NCBI GenBank assembly: GCA_947495775.1
Contig: CANMAQ010000016.1
Location: 38,665-102,664 of the forward strand
From: Jejuia algarum
GTDB lineage: Bacteria; Bacteroidota; Bacteroidia; Flavobacteriales; Flavobacteriaceae
Length of the DNA stretch: 64,000 nucleotides
Reading direction: 5' to 3'
Made by a program: the position numbers and the translations under genes. How positions within the stretch are numbered: the first letter of the stretch is position 1; every line of letters begins with the position of its first letter. This document shows positions 10,134 to 19,192 of the stretch, piece by piece. A model generated the notes under the pieces. That model worked only from the letters and a program-made list of their open reading frames with translations. It had not been told where the DNA came from and did no database searches.

Positions 10134-10964
10134 TTAAGGCCCTTCATCGTAAACAGGTGCAAACCATTTAGCGTCAAGTCGCCATTGTTCATAATCATGG
10201 CACTTTACTTTTTTGATGTTGTTTTTGTTTTTTAGAATAAGTAATTCTTTTTTAGTCAAATCATCTAATTCATAATTTCTCATTGTGAAGATGATTAAAT
10301 TATGTGCAGAAATTGGAAGGTCTAATTTCTCAAGATAATTAAAATAATTTTTAACATTTTCAAAGTCTCTAGTCTCATCCAATTGGTATAATTCATAATC
10401 AAAAGACAACATATTTTCGATTAAACTATTTGGTTTCCAATTCGTATTAATTATAGAATCGCATTCTTTTGATGTATAAAAACAATAGATGTCCTCGAGT
10501 ATTTGATAAACTATTTTCTCATTTTTCTCTTTTCTTCTTCTAAGCCAGAATTTAGTAAAATATTCATCATTTTTTTTTCCATTATAACTGTCTAGTAATA
10601 ATTTAATCAACTTATTCAATGACTTATTTTGAATTGAAGGATGAGCCATCTTTTTATCGAATAGTACTTGATTAAATTCATTTTCGGATATAAATTTTTC
10701 TAGACCAATACTTTTAATAGCTCTATATGTCGATTTTAAATTCTCAGGATTCTTAACCCACCCAAAATTATCTCTATTAATTCCATACATTCCTATCTCA
10801 TCAATTAAATGAATATAGTCAAAATCAATAGCGCGATAAATAGATGAAAAGAAATCATAGTCTTTATCTTTTTTACCTATGAAGCAACCTTTCTCTACAG
10901 GCTCTTTACATGAAAAAAAAGCAAAGACTGATATTATGAAAATTAGTAGTTTCTTATATAACAT
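10134..10964 (-). CDS. Hypothetical lipoprotein downstream of the toxin module
   Basis: A 276-residue protein of no recognised family. The N-terminus is a lipoprotein signal (hydrophobic helix ending in FFSC, lipid Cys at residue 19). The mature part is rich in Lys, Asn, Asp and aromatic residues and appears mostly helical. It lies 282 nt downstream of the candidate immunity gene on the same strand and, like it, is very AT-rich. It may be a second immunity-type or accessory protein of the island, but nothing in the sequence proves this. Confidence 0.65.
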   Translation of the reverse strand: MLYKKLLIFIISVFAFFSCKEPVEKGCFIGKKDKDYDFFSSIYRAIDFDYIHLIDEIGMYGINRDNFGWVKNPENLKSTYRAIKSIGLEKFISENEFNQVLFDKKMAHPSIQNKSLNKLIKLLLDSYNGKKNDEYFTKFWLRRRKEKNEKIVYQILEDIYCFYTSKECDSIINTNWKPNSLIENMLSFDYELYQLDETRDFENVKNYFNYLEKLDLPISAHNLIIFTMRNYELDDLTKKELLILKNKNNIKKVKCHDYEQWRLDAKWFAPVYDEGP

Positions 10965-11138
10965 TATTACTTAATAAGTATAATTTTTTTTACTGTTATT
11001 GTCTTGATGGTTCTTCCAAAGTGTTGAAGTATTTTGGTAAGTCAATTTTAATCTTTCTAAAAAGAGAGTAATTCTCTAAAATCCTTTATTTGGCATTTTT
11101 TCCTGTTGATTTTAGTAATTATGTAAAACGGTTACGCT

Positions 11139-11184
11139 ATGCGTAGTGTTTTTGTGTTACGCCTGCGGCAAAAACATTACGTAT
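11139..11184. repeat. Imperfect palindromic element between island genes
   Basis: The arms at 11139-11154 and 11169-11184 pair over about 16 bp, with GTTTTTG / CAAAAAC perfect and the rest including G-U pairs, around a GC-richer loop (TGTTACGCCTGCGG). It stands out from the AT-rich surroundings. No T-run follows on either strand, so it is not an ordinary terminator. It could be a dispersed palindromic repeat. Confidence 0.5.
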
Positions 11185-11246
11185 GAGCCATTATTACAAA
11201 ACGTTATTTTTTCTTCTTAGAATACCGCTAAACAACAACTTTTACT

Positions 11247-11651
11247 CTAGAATGATCGCCATATTAAATCGTAATGATATTTGTATTCGGGATGAGATAA
11301 TAACATTAAAGAGTTTTTAATATTTTTCTCAAACTTTTTTACTTTCTCAAACCATTTGTCCACATAATCAATTTCGTGAAAAGTAATTGAATAAGGTCTA
11401 TCTCCCATACATTCTGAAATCCATTTTACATCATTCATCATAGTATGGAAATCTTCATAATATAATACATCATATTTATCAAAATATTCAGTTGGATGCA
11501 AACATTCTTTTACTATTTCTGCGCCAAATAATGTAATCCCTTTTTCGTTTCTAACACCAAAGTAATCTTCTTGCATTTCAGAGAAAAGAATAAATTTACT
11601 TTCTTTTTTACGCGGTTTATAGTTAATATTAAAGTCCTTTTTTGAATCCAT
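11247..11651 (-). CDS. Candidate immunity protein paired with the toxin-like gene
   Basis: A small, acidic-and-aromatic, apparently soluble protein of 134 residues with no signal peptide and no recognised family. I place the start at the ATG at 11651; a TTG three codons upstream is also possible. The start lies inside the 3' end of the upstream large gene (23 nt overlap), so the two are translationally coupled. A small gene overlapping the 3' end of a polymorphic-toxin-like gene is the classic arrangement of a cognate immunity protein. The function is inferred from this layout only. Confidence 0.6.
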   Translation of the reverse strand: MDSKKDFNINYKPRKKESKFILFSEMQEDYFGVRNEKGITLFGAEIVKECLHPTEYFDKYDVLYYEDFHTMMNDVKWISECMGDRPYSITFHEIDYVDKWFEKVKKFEKNIKNSLMLLSHPEYKYHYDLIWRSF

Positions 11652-13164
11652 GCTTAGCAAGTTTAATCAAAATTTTTAACATTTCTTTTTTACTGGATAA
11701 CCTATGCCATTTTTGAACACCAAAAATACGTCCATTCATTACTAGTTTTCCTCCAATAGTTTGAAATCTAAATATCCAACCATTTGAATTATTAGTTACA
11801 TTTATTAGAACTCTCCCTTTTAAAGCAACTCCATTTACTATTTCAGTAAAGGTATAATTGAGTTGTAATCGTCCTAATGTGTAACCTTCTCTATAGTATT
11901 TTGCAAAATCTTTACCAGTATAAGTTCCTTTCATTATGAATTTAGAGTTAGGAACTTTTAGAATTTTATACGAACCACCTAAAGAAACTACAATATTTGT
12001 AACCAAAAAGGCACCTCTAGCAATAGAATCACCATCTTTTGTGTCTATGGCATTACCTATCTTTGCAAAACCTTCTTCTATTAAGTTGTATCCATCACCT
12101 TCATTCGCTCCAAATATCATACTAATCCCTTCCCCTGCAGTTGAAGCTCCATAGCCTGCTAAAAGAGCTCCTCCTACCGAAGTAGCTGGTTCAGGTGCTA
12201 TTACACCTATGCCTCCTACTATCATTTCTACACCCCCAATTACTGTAATTCCAATACCTTTTGTTACTCGCCAAACAGTTCCCCAAAAAGATTCACTCTC
12301 ATATGCTATATGTCTACCTATGTCAATAATTGCTTTGTTTAAAGAATGAGCAGCTTCTTCATTAGAGAAATTGCTGAAAGTTTCATCACTATCTAGATAT
12401 ATTATTTTCTTTTCATGATCAATAGAATAGTTATCTATCCAAAAATCACTTTTAGCGACTTCGTAACCTAAACCTGCTCCTTGGTCTTCTGGAGAAAAAA
12501 CATAAAGCAATTGAGCTAATTGCTCATCATTATAAATTTCAGAATAAGCATCGATTAAACCATCAAAAGTCCAATCATCTTTAGTTGATATTTTTGGTAA
12601 AACAAGATCTATGGCTTCTTTATACTCATCAATTTTATCATCGATTTCTCTACTATTTGAATTAAAAATTAATGAAATAACCTCATCTTCAAAAAGAACT
12701 GAATTTTCAACACTTACTGATTTAATTGGTTTAGCTACATAAGCATAAATTCTAATTTTCTCACATTCTTTTACTGTATATTTGAAACAAACGATGCCTT
12801 TAGCATCTAAATATGGATTTTCTCCTTTTTTGTACTCAAGATCTGTAATTTTTCCATCATCTAATTGTTCTGCAAACCAAATATGTTTTATTGGTGTAAA
12901 CGTAGATTCTTTGAATTTTGTGGCTTTGTAAATATATGTTTTCCCAATTTCAAGTTCTTCAACACGTTTGTCATTTTCATCAAATGGACCTTCAATTTTT
13001 TCAACTAAAGGCATTGGGAATTTTAAAGTTGCAGGTTTTTGAGCTGCTGGTGCTATTATTACATCAGGATCATCACATGTTATAGTTATTGATAATGTAC
13101 TATATTCTTCTTTTATTCGAGGAGGGTTTTCTTTCTCCTTCATCGTTATTTTATCATTAGCCAT
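11629..13164 (-). CDS. Polymorphic-toxin-like protein with central hydrophobic segment
   Basis: A 511-residue protein without signal peptide. About residues 20-155 look like a beta-rich domain (KIEGPFDENDKRVEELEIGK) that I associate with the N-terminal parts of Bacteroidota secreted effectors. Residues 160-300 are mixed. A Gly/Ala-rich hydrophobic stretch at 302-346 resembles the pre-toxin segments of polymorphic toxins. A short basic C-terminal region (about 405-511) would be the variable toxin domain. I do not recognise its catalytic motif. The overlapping small downstream gene fits an immunity partner. No secretion genes are in the window, so the export route is unknown. Confidence 0.6.
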   Translation of the reverse strand: MANDKITMKEKENPPRIKEEYSTLSITITCDDPDVIIAPAAQKPATLKFPMPLVEKIEGPFDENDKRVEELEIGKTYIYKATKFKESTFTPIKHIWFAEQLDDGKITDLEYKKGENPYLDAKGIVCFKYTVKECEKIRIYAYVAKPIKSVSVENSVLFEDEVISLIFNSNSREIDDKIDEYKEAIDLVLPKISTKDDWTFDGLIDAYSEIYNDEQLAQLLYVFSPEDQGAGLGYEVAKSDFWIDNYSIDHEKKIIYLDSDETFSNFSNEEAAHSLNKAIIDIGRHIAYESESFWGTVWRVTKGIGITVIGGVEMIVGGIGVIAPEPATSVGGALLAGYGASTAGEGISMIFGANEGDGYNLIEEGFAKIGNAIDTKDGDSIARGAFLVTNIVVSLGGSYKILKVPNSKFIMKGTYTGKDFAKYYREGYTLGRLQLNYTFTEIVNGVALKGRVLINVTNNSNGWIFRFQTIGGKLVMNGRIFGVQKWHRLSSKKEMLKILIKLAKHGFKKGL

Positions 13165-13348
13165 ATTTTTTATGGATTATAGTGTGAGTATGTGTTAATG
13201 TTTTCTAAAAATTAAATAACACGCACCAGTATATGTTATTTACACTATAAATATAAAGGTTTTTCATAATCCTGTAAATAATTTTTCATTATTGATGTGT
13301 AAATTTCTGTAGTTTTAATAGCGCTATCTCCTAGCAACACACGTAGTC

Positions 13349-13483
13349 TCATTTCGACCTCATAAAGATATGATGTGCGACTCTTTTAACCACCATATTC
13401 CAAATGGTAGCTGCAAATTTTATTGCTGTGGCAGTTAGGGCTGATACGCCTCCTTTTCTAAAATTAATGCTATGAAAAAAACC
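13349..13483 (-). pseudogene. Remnant of a transposase C-terminus (probably IS110 type)
   Basis: On the minus strand about 44 codons read FFHSINFRKGGVSALTATA and then IKFAATIWNMVVKRV before a stop at 13349. The pattern of an arginine/lysine-glycine segment, a TATA-like run and then IWNMV resembles the C-terminal end of IS110-family transposases from Bacteroidota. The frame is closed by a stop directly upstream, so only a fragment survives. It lies between the toxin island and the PepSY operon and suggests past insertion-sequence activity. The family assignment is from memory of such sequences. Confidence 0.5.
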
Positions 13484-13604
13484 TCATAATGGCTTACTTT
13501 TATTGAGGAATGCTCAATACGCATAACGGTACTAGTACATACTAATATTAGCTGTTACTTTGATAAACTAAGACGCGCTAAGGGCTAATACCACCTGTTA
13601 TTTT

Positions 13605-13639
13605 AAAACAAAAACGCTGCATTTTAAATGCAGTGTTTT
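13605..13639 (-). terminator. Terminator of the receptor-PepSY operon
   Basis: CTGCATTT / AAATGCAG with flanking AAAAC / GTTTT makes a stem of about 13 bp including one G-U pair. On the minus strand it is followed by TTTTTGTTTT. It lies about 20 nt after the PepSY gene stop. Confidence 0.8.
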
Positions 13640-13659
13640 CTAAAATTTAAAACTTACAA

Positions 13660-14904
13660 TTATACCGCCATCTTTTGTTGCCTTAACCTTTTAAAATAGT
13701 CAATACCAGCAATAAGTACAACACTTAGTCCAAACAAAGGAAACACAATACCTAATACTATAATGCCTACTATAATGCCATAGCCTACTTTAAATTGTGC
13801 AGGTATTTTAGGCACACCCCAATCGCCTTTTTGCTTGCGTTTTAGATAAGATAGCAAGCCCGCTAGGGCAACAACAGTTACTATTATGGCAACGCTTAAC
13901 ATTAATATCCAATTCCACAGTCCAAACTGGCCTTGATGAAATGCCATAACCCACATGCGCCCGCGCATTAAAACCCCTACATCTTTCCAGTTGTGTTTAA
14001 ACACTTGCGCACCAGAAAACTGATCGTAATAAAACCGTTCTTGAGCATCTAAATCGAACGTTTCATTAAAAACCGTATAGACACCTTTAGGTCCGCTTGG
14101 CAATCCTATAGATGTAATACCCTTTAAGTTTTTTGTTTGTGCAATAACAGCAATAGCATCTATAGGCAGTGGTTTTCCTGTAGGCTTAGACACCAAGCCC
14201 CTACCACTCCATGTTTTAGGAAAACCGGTATGTGTGACTTTTTGCAACCACTTAAAGTTAGATCCAAAGACATCTGTCCAAGGCATTCCACCAGCAAGTG
14301 TGATGATTAACATTACAGATATCCAAAACCCTAAAACACTATGTAAATCTCTAAAAAAAATACGCTTTCCCTGTTTAAGTCTTATGGTAAAAAAGGCTGC
14401 AAGGCCTTGTTTCCCTTTAGGCCAAAACACATAGATTCCAGTAAGGATGAGTACAAAGAGCCAACTGGCAACAAGTTCTACTAATTTAGTGCCAAATGCT
14501 CCCAAAAGCAACTCGCCATGTAATTTTCTAACGGTATGCATGCTAGAATCTTTAGGACTAATTTTACCGGTTACGGCTCCTGTATAAGGGTTTACAAACA
14601 CACTCTTTTTATGACTGAAACGTCCCCACACAAATTCTGTAGCTTGCTGCGGCGTTTTGGGCAGTACCATAGCGTTAGGCTGTTTCTTGTAAACGGCCTT
14701 AGCAAGATCTAACTGTTTTTCAAAAGACAGCTCAGTTCCTTTAGCTTCAACATATTTGATATGCTTTTGCTGAGGCGCTTCATAAGTGTCTTTAAACAAA
14801 TAAATACCGCCCGTAACTGCTAATAGCAGCACAAACGGCAGAGCCACTAGACCTCCTATAAAATGCCATTTCCAAAGCCATTGGTTGAGTTTGTTATGTT
14901 TCAT
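13660..14904 (-). CDS. PepSY-associated membrane protein
   Basis: A 414-residue inner-membrane protein of the PepSY-TM family. It has a helix near residues 14-34 (WHFIGGLVALPFVLLLAVTGG), a periplasmic loop with PepSY character, and further helices near 145-165, 195-215, 325-350 and 370-400. Family members commonly sit beside TonB-dependent siderophore receptors and are linked to iron reduction or release. Here it follows such a receptor on the same strand (64 nt gap with a hairpin) and ends at a terminator. Substrate is not visible from sequence. Confidence 0.85.
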   Translation of the reverse strand: MKHNKLNQWLWKWHFIGGLVALPFVLLLAVTGGIYLFKDTYEAPQQKHIKYVEAKGTELSFEKQLDLAKAVYKKQPNAMVLPKTPQQATEFVWGRFSHKKSVFVNPYTGAVTGKISPKDSSMHTVRKLHGELLLGAFGTKLVELVASWLFVLILTGIYVFWPKGKQGLAAFFTIRLKQGKRIFFRDLHSVLGFWISVMLIITLAGGMPWTDVFGSNFKWLQKVTHTGFPKTWSGRGLVSKPTGKPLPIDAIAVIAQTKNLKGITSIGLPSGPKGVYTVFNETFDLDAQERFYYDQFSGAQVFKHNWKDVGVLMRGRMWVMAFHQGQFGLWNWILMLSVAIIVTVVALAGLLSYLKRKQKGDWGVPKIPAQFKVGYGIIVGIIVLGIVFPLFGLSVVLIAGIDYFKRLRQQKMAV

Positions 14905-14925
14905 AATACATCGTCTATTCGTCTA

Positions 14926-14960
14926 GTACACATCCTAATACTAAGCATTAGGACGTGTAC
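14926..14960 (-). repeat. Hairpin between receptor and PepSY genes
   Basis: A 14-bp inverted repeat with one mismatch (GTACAC-A-TCCTAAT / ATTAGGA-C-GTGTAC) around a 7 nt loop. No T-run follows, so it more likely acts in mRNA processing or stability, lowering PepSY expression relative to the receptor, than as a full terminator. Confidence 0.55.
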
Positions 14961-14968
14961 TTGTAAGA

Positions 14969-17314
14969 TTAAAATTTATATCTAATGCCAAAGTGAAATG
15001 CTCTTGGATTTCCTATAGTAAAGCTATTTTCTCCTCTAAATCTGTTAAAACTTGCTCTGGCAGAATAAAGCCTATCAAAAATATTTAGAGCATGCCCCCA
15101 AACTTCAAAATACTTGGTTTCGTAAGATAAAAGCACATTAAACACGTTATGCCCCGCATAGGTTGCCGTACTTGTGGTTCCATCTTCATTTTCTACTTGG
15201 TTTTCAAAACTTGTGTTGTAAGATCCAACCAATTCATGTGTTGCGCTTAAAGCCAGGCCTTTTACAAAACCTGACTTGTAAATTACTCTACTGTTTCCTA
15301 ATAGTGACGGTGCCGTTTCTCTATCGGTATCTGATAAATCTATCCCTCTTTCAAAAAAGTCAATATATCTGTGCTGAGCAAAACTACCATTATGGCTTAT
15401 CGTTAATGCTTTTATTGGAGTATAACGCACACCGTATTCTATACCATAAGATAACGTTTTACCTGCATTTCTATTAAAAAACTCATCATTAGCATCTCTA
15501 AGTGTCACAAGCGTATTTCTACCTTCTAAAGCGTAGAGAGCAACATCAACTTTAAGTTGGTTGCTAAGGCCAAAATAGGTTCCCATTTCATAATTATTAT
15601 ATGTGCTCGGTTGTAAATCAAACACCTCATCACCAACACCAACAAAACTATTTCTATACAGGGTCGAAGCTTGTGGAGGCGTAAACCCTTTAGAGTAATT
15701 AGCATACAAGCCAAAATTTCTATTAATATTGTAGTTTACACCTAGCTTAGGAGCGATATTATCGTAGTTGTTTTTAGAATCTCTAGGGCCTGCTACGCCA
15801 TCGACTAAATTGTTGTAATCGTATTGAAAACCATCATAACGCAATGCTGCTGTTACTTTTAAATGTTCTACAGGGTTAATTTCGAATTGAAAATACCCTG
15901 CATAGTTAAGAATGTCGGCATCATAATTCAATATAAAATCGTTTTCATTTACCGTAAAAGCAGTATTTCTCCCCGTTTCTGTATCTACGGTAATAGATGT
16001 TGTCTCTGCAACAAAACGCTGTGGTGAAAAATCTAACGCTCCCCCCACAATTAATGCTGCATTTAAAACATCAAACTTTATTCTATGCTGTGCTAAACCA
16101 ACGTAACTCTTAAAAGCATTGTTATTCACCTCACCAGTTCCTGTTCCTGTTAATGCTCTCGTAGCGCTATCTCTACCTTGTCTGATACGAAAAGACGGAT
16201 TTTGCGCCATTTCATTAGTTCTAAAAACAAAGTTTAACGCTGTTTTATGCTTGGCATTCCAAACTTTATCAAGCGTACTTCTAAAACGAAATGCTAGAGC
16301 GTCGCGTTCTGTAAAGGTTTGATCGCTTTCAAAATTGCCTCCAAAAAAATCTGATGCACTTAAAGACCCTGCCATATCCGATCTAAAATCAACAACATCA
16401 AATACATTAGTCCAATTTAAATTGGTTGATAAATGGTTTACGTTTTTAAAAGTAAGGGCAAATTTTTCGTAGTCACTATGCTCTAAAGGCCCATTTTCAC
16501 GCTGTACGTATTGCGTCCCAATGTAGAATCCAACATTTTCGTTAGCATATTGAGACAGTTCTAATTCATAGCGTGTAAGACCTAAATCATTAATTTGAAA
16601 CCCTAAACCACCAGTAAAATCTTTAGTTGGATTTTTAGTTATAAAATTAAAACTAGCACCGATTGCTTCACTACCATAAATACTAGATGCTGGGCCTTTC
16701 AAAACTTCGACACGCTCAAAAGATACATCATTCATTTCTAGAAGCGCGTTGTGATTAAATACAGATGTTGGACGAATAGGGACACCATCTTCCAAATATA
16801 AAAATAAGGCTCGTGTAGATATTGGCGTTCTCACCGCCGTAAAATGCTGCTCGTTACTCGCTGCTCTGGATGTGGCTACAAAAACACCTGGAACATCATT
16901 CACCAATTGGTCTATGCCCAATGCTTTTGTTTCGGCAATAGCTTTCGCAGATACTACAGCAATTGCTGCTGGTACTTCTTTTCGGTGTTGCAACTCGCGA
17001 CTTGCCGAAACGACAACAACGTCTAAAAGCTCATCTCTTTCTTCTAAAATTATAGTTGTATTTCCAGACGTTAACGTTTTTGTAACCGTTGCATGGCCAA
17101 TAAATTGCACACTTACTGTAGTGTCCTCACCAAGTGAAATGCTAAAATCGCCATTGGTATTGGTTACAACGGCATTGTTTAAATTACCTTTTGATTGTAT
17201 TGTAGCTTGTGCTAAAGGTGTATTGTTTTGATCTACAACTCTACCTGTGTATACCTGTTGCGCGTGCACACTAAAACCTACCCATATTAAGGCAAGTATT
17301 ATAATATGTTTCAT
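14969..17314 (-). CDS. TonB-dependent outer-membrane receptor
   Basis: A receptor of 781 residues. I chose the ATG at 17314 because it gives a clean signal peptide (MKHIIILALIWVGFSVHAQ); an upstream frame extends 17 residues further without one. After the signal come a carboxypeptidase-regulatory-like beta-sandwich (about 20-100), a plug domain starting at LDVVVVSASRELQHRKEVP, and a 22-strand type barrel ending in FHFGIRYKF with terminal Phe. It is not a SusC protein (shorter, no SusD neighbour). The PepSY partner suggests a siderophore or other iron compound. It would import the ligand across the outer membrane using TonB energy. Confidence 0.92.
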   Translation of the reverse strand: MKHIIILALIWVGFSVHAQQVYTGRVVDQNNTPLAQATIQSKGNLNNAVVTNTNGDFSISLGEDTTVSVQFIGHATVTKTLTSGNTTIILEERDELLDVVVVSASRELQHRKEVPAAIAVVSAKAIAETKALGIDQLVNDVPGVFVATSRAASNEQHFTAVRTPISTRALFLYLEDGVPIRPTSVFNHNALLEMNDVSFERVEVLKGPASSIYGSEAIGASFNFITKNPTKDFTGGLGFQINDLGLTRYELELSQYANENVGFYIGTQYVQRENGPLEHSDYEKFALTFKNVNHLSTNLNWTNVFDVVDFRSDMAGSLSASDFFGGNFESDQTFTERDALAFRFRSTLDKVWNAKHKTALNFVFRTNEMAQNPSFRIRQGRDSATRALTGTGTGEVNNNAFKSYVGLAQHRIKFDVLNAALIVGGALDFSPQRFVAETTSITVDTETGRNTAFTVNENDFILNYDADILNYAGYFQFEINPVEHLKVTAALRYDGFQYDYNNLVDGVAGPRDSKNNYDNIAPKLGVNYNINRNFGLYANYSKGFTPPQASTLYRNSFVGVGDEVFDLQPSTYNNYEMGTYFGLSNQLKVDVALYALEGRNTLVTLRDANDEFFNRNAGKTLSYGIEYGVRYTPIKALTISHNGSFAQHRYIDFFERGIDLSDTDRETAPSLLGNSRVIYKSGFVKGLALSATHELVGSYNTSFENQVENEDGTTSTATYAGHNVFNVLLSYETKYFEVWGHALNIFDRLYSARASFNRFRGENSFTIGNPRAFHFGIRYKF

Positions 17315-17561
17315 GTTTTTTTTGATATGACCATAACCAAGGCCTATTTTAAAATACCCTTGCATTATGATGTCTTGTGTTTAACGAATTAAAATGTTCT
17401 TTTACAGACAATATCCCTTTACAATTGATGTCGCCTAAAATTAGGTATGTACCAGATTAGTGACAATTCATCGTATAACATGCAGCAATACAAAACAGCG
17501 CAGCATATGTGCTAATGCATTGAAACTTGTAAAAATCGTATTTATGGTACATTCTAAAGTA

Positions 17562-17942
17562 TTAAGCTACCTGTGGAGGAGGACTAGATACACTCGTGTA
17601 GAAACAAAAAGAAACTATAGTATAATTCCAATTATCAGTATTGGATATAGCATCATAAACATCAAAATTAAACGCTTGAAAAGCTTGAAAATAAACAGGA
17701 AGAAATGCTTCATGCAATGCATTGAATGCCAAATCGTTTGAACTATTTGTTGTTGTCGATAATGCCAATTGATCGGCTAAATGACATTTACCATTACATT
17801 GAAGTTGTGGTTTGGCTTTGTTTTCACAATAGGTCGCTACAATATAATCTATATTAAGCTCAAAATACGCTACATAGCCTATAGTGTATAAAGGCCTTAA
17901 TACCAATGTTAGCAACAGTATGTATGAAAAAATAATTTTCAA
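17562..17942 (-). CDS. Small membrane-anchored Cys-motif protein upstream of the receptor
   Basis: A conserved-looking protein of about 126 residues with an N-terminal membrane segment and the motif YCENKxxPxLQCNGKCHL, three cysteines and a histidine that could bind metal. Such small CNGKC proteins are, to my knowledge, common next to TonB receptors in Flavobacteria. I start it at the TTG at 17942: a perfect -7 box (TAAATTTG, 17978 to 17971 on this strand) puts the transcript start near 17965, leaving the upstream GTG at 17969 outside the mRNA. It probably heads the receptor-PepSY operon. Function unknown. Confidence 0.7.
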   Translation of the reverse strand: MKIIFSYILLLTLVLRPLYTIGYVAYFELNIDYIVATYCENKAKPQLQCNGKCHLADQLALSTTTNSSNDLAFNALHEAFLPVYFQAFQAFNFDVYDAISNTDNWNYTIVSFCFYTSVSSPPPQVA

Positions 17943-17969
17943 TTCCTTTTCATTATGAATTAAAAGCAC

Positions 17970-18307
17970 GCAAATTTACAATTAAAACCTTGCTATCATA
18001 TGTCTTTTCTTGTTTTATTTTGTTAAAATACACGGTTTAAGTTGTTTCTTTTAAGAGCTAAGGAACAGTAATTAGATCATGTCCCCAAATATTTAAATTC
18101 TGCCAGTAGCATAGCCTAAACGTATCGTTTCTAAATCTAAAATGGTATTTTCTTTTGGATATTTTTTGTATTAAACCTCCTAAAAAACAGATATATTGTT
18201 AAATAATTAGGCTCTTTTTTAAAATTATCTTAGTTTTTAACAATTGTTTGCCAATAAAATCTTAACATGTTTATGGGTTTTAAGCATATTTTGTAAATTC
18301 GTTCCTT
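17970..18307. other. Divergent intergenic region with minus-strand promoter
   Basis: A 338 nt gap between divergent genes. On the minus strand a perfect TAnnTTTG box (CAAATTTA on the plus strand, 17971-17978) is the likely promoter of the Cys-motif/receptor operon. On the plus strand TAAATTCG at 18294-18301 is a weak candidate for the hydrolase gene. I see no clear Fur-type palindrome and no RNA gene. Confidence 0.45.
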
Positions 18308-19168
18308 ATGAATTTATTTCCCATTAATTCTGGAAACTTTAAGCTCGATGGCGGGGCTATGTTTGGAGTTGTGCCTAAATCTTTATGGCATAAAACCAAC
18401 CCTGCCGATGCCAATAATATGATCGATATTGCTGCGCGCTGTTTACTTATTGAAGATGGCAAACGCCTTACACTTATTGATACAGGAATGGGTAACAAGC
18501 AATCGGATAAATTCTTTGGCTATTACCATTTGTGGGGAGATGCCACTTTAGACCGTTCTTTAAAAACGTATGGATTTCACAGAGACGATATTACCGATGT
18601 GTTTTTAACACACTTGCATTTCGACCATTGCGGGGGTGCCATACAGTGGAATACAAACAAGACAGGCTACGAATCGGCTTTTAAAAACGCTCAATTTTGG
18701 AGTAATTCGGCACATTGGGCATGGGCAACACAACCTAATTCTAGGGAAAAAGCTTCTTTCTTAAAAGAAAATATTTTACCTATAGAAGATAGTGGGCGTT
18801 TAAAATTTACGGCACTTCCAGAGGGTGATGTGTTGGATACATCGGCTCTTGACTTCTCTATTTTTTTTGCAGATGGCCATACCGACAAACAAATGCTTCC
18901 TATGCTGCGTTACAAAGACAAAACCATTTGTTTCATGGCAGATCTACTGCCTACTGTTGGGCACTTGCCTTTACCTTATATTATGGGTTACGATACAAGG
19001 CCATTACAATCTTTAACAGAAAAAGAACGTTTTTTAAATATGGCTGCAGATCAAGGTTTCTACCTGTTTTTAGAGCATGATGCACATCACGAACTCATCA
19101 CCGTAAAACACACAGAAAAAGGCGTAAGACTAAACGGTACATATACCGCAGAAGAATTATTTAATTAA
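18308..19168 (+). CDS. Metallo-beta-lactamase-fold hydrolase
   Basis: A 286-residue zinc hydrolase with the metal motif THLHFDH (His102, His104, Asp106, His107), a second-shell DGHTDKQM segment and a late FLEHDAHH motif. The layout matches the lactonase/quorum-quenching-like branch of the superfamily rather than glyoxalase II or RNase Z. No signal peptide is visible. It lies 24 nt upstream of the S8 peptidase gene on the same strand and may be co-transcribed. The substrate cannot be read from sequence. Confidence 0.85.
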   Translation: MNLFPINSGNFKLDGGAMFGVVPKSLWHKTNPADANNMIDIAARCLLIEDGKRLTLIDTGMGNKQSDKFFGYYHLWGDATLDRSLKTYGFHRDDITDVFLTHLHFDHCGGAIQWNTNKTGYESAFKNAQFWSNSAHWAWATQPNSREKASFLKENILPIEDSGRLKFTALPEGDVLDTSALDFSIFFADGHTDKQMLPMLRYKDKTICFMADLLPTVGHLPLPYIMGYDTRPLQSLTEKERFLNMAADQGFYLFLEHDAHHELITVKHTEKGVRLNGTYTAEELFN

Positions 19169-19192
19169 AAGATAAAAAAGACACTACTTACT

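Noticed and set aside
14969..17314. SusC-type receptor of a polysaccharide utilisation locus
   Set aside because: The protein is about 780 residues, shorter than SusC (about 1000), and there is no SusD gene; the PepSY neighbour points to iron uptake.
17943..17969. GTG start at 17969 for the small Cys-motif protein
   Set aside because: A perfect -7 box ends 2 nt upstream, so the transcript should begin downstream of this GTG; the TTG at 17942 also gives a better membrane anchor.
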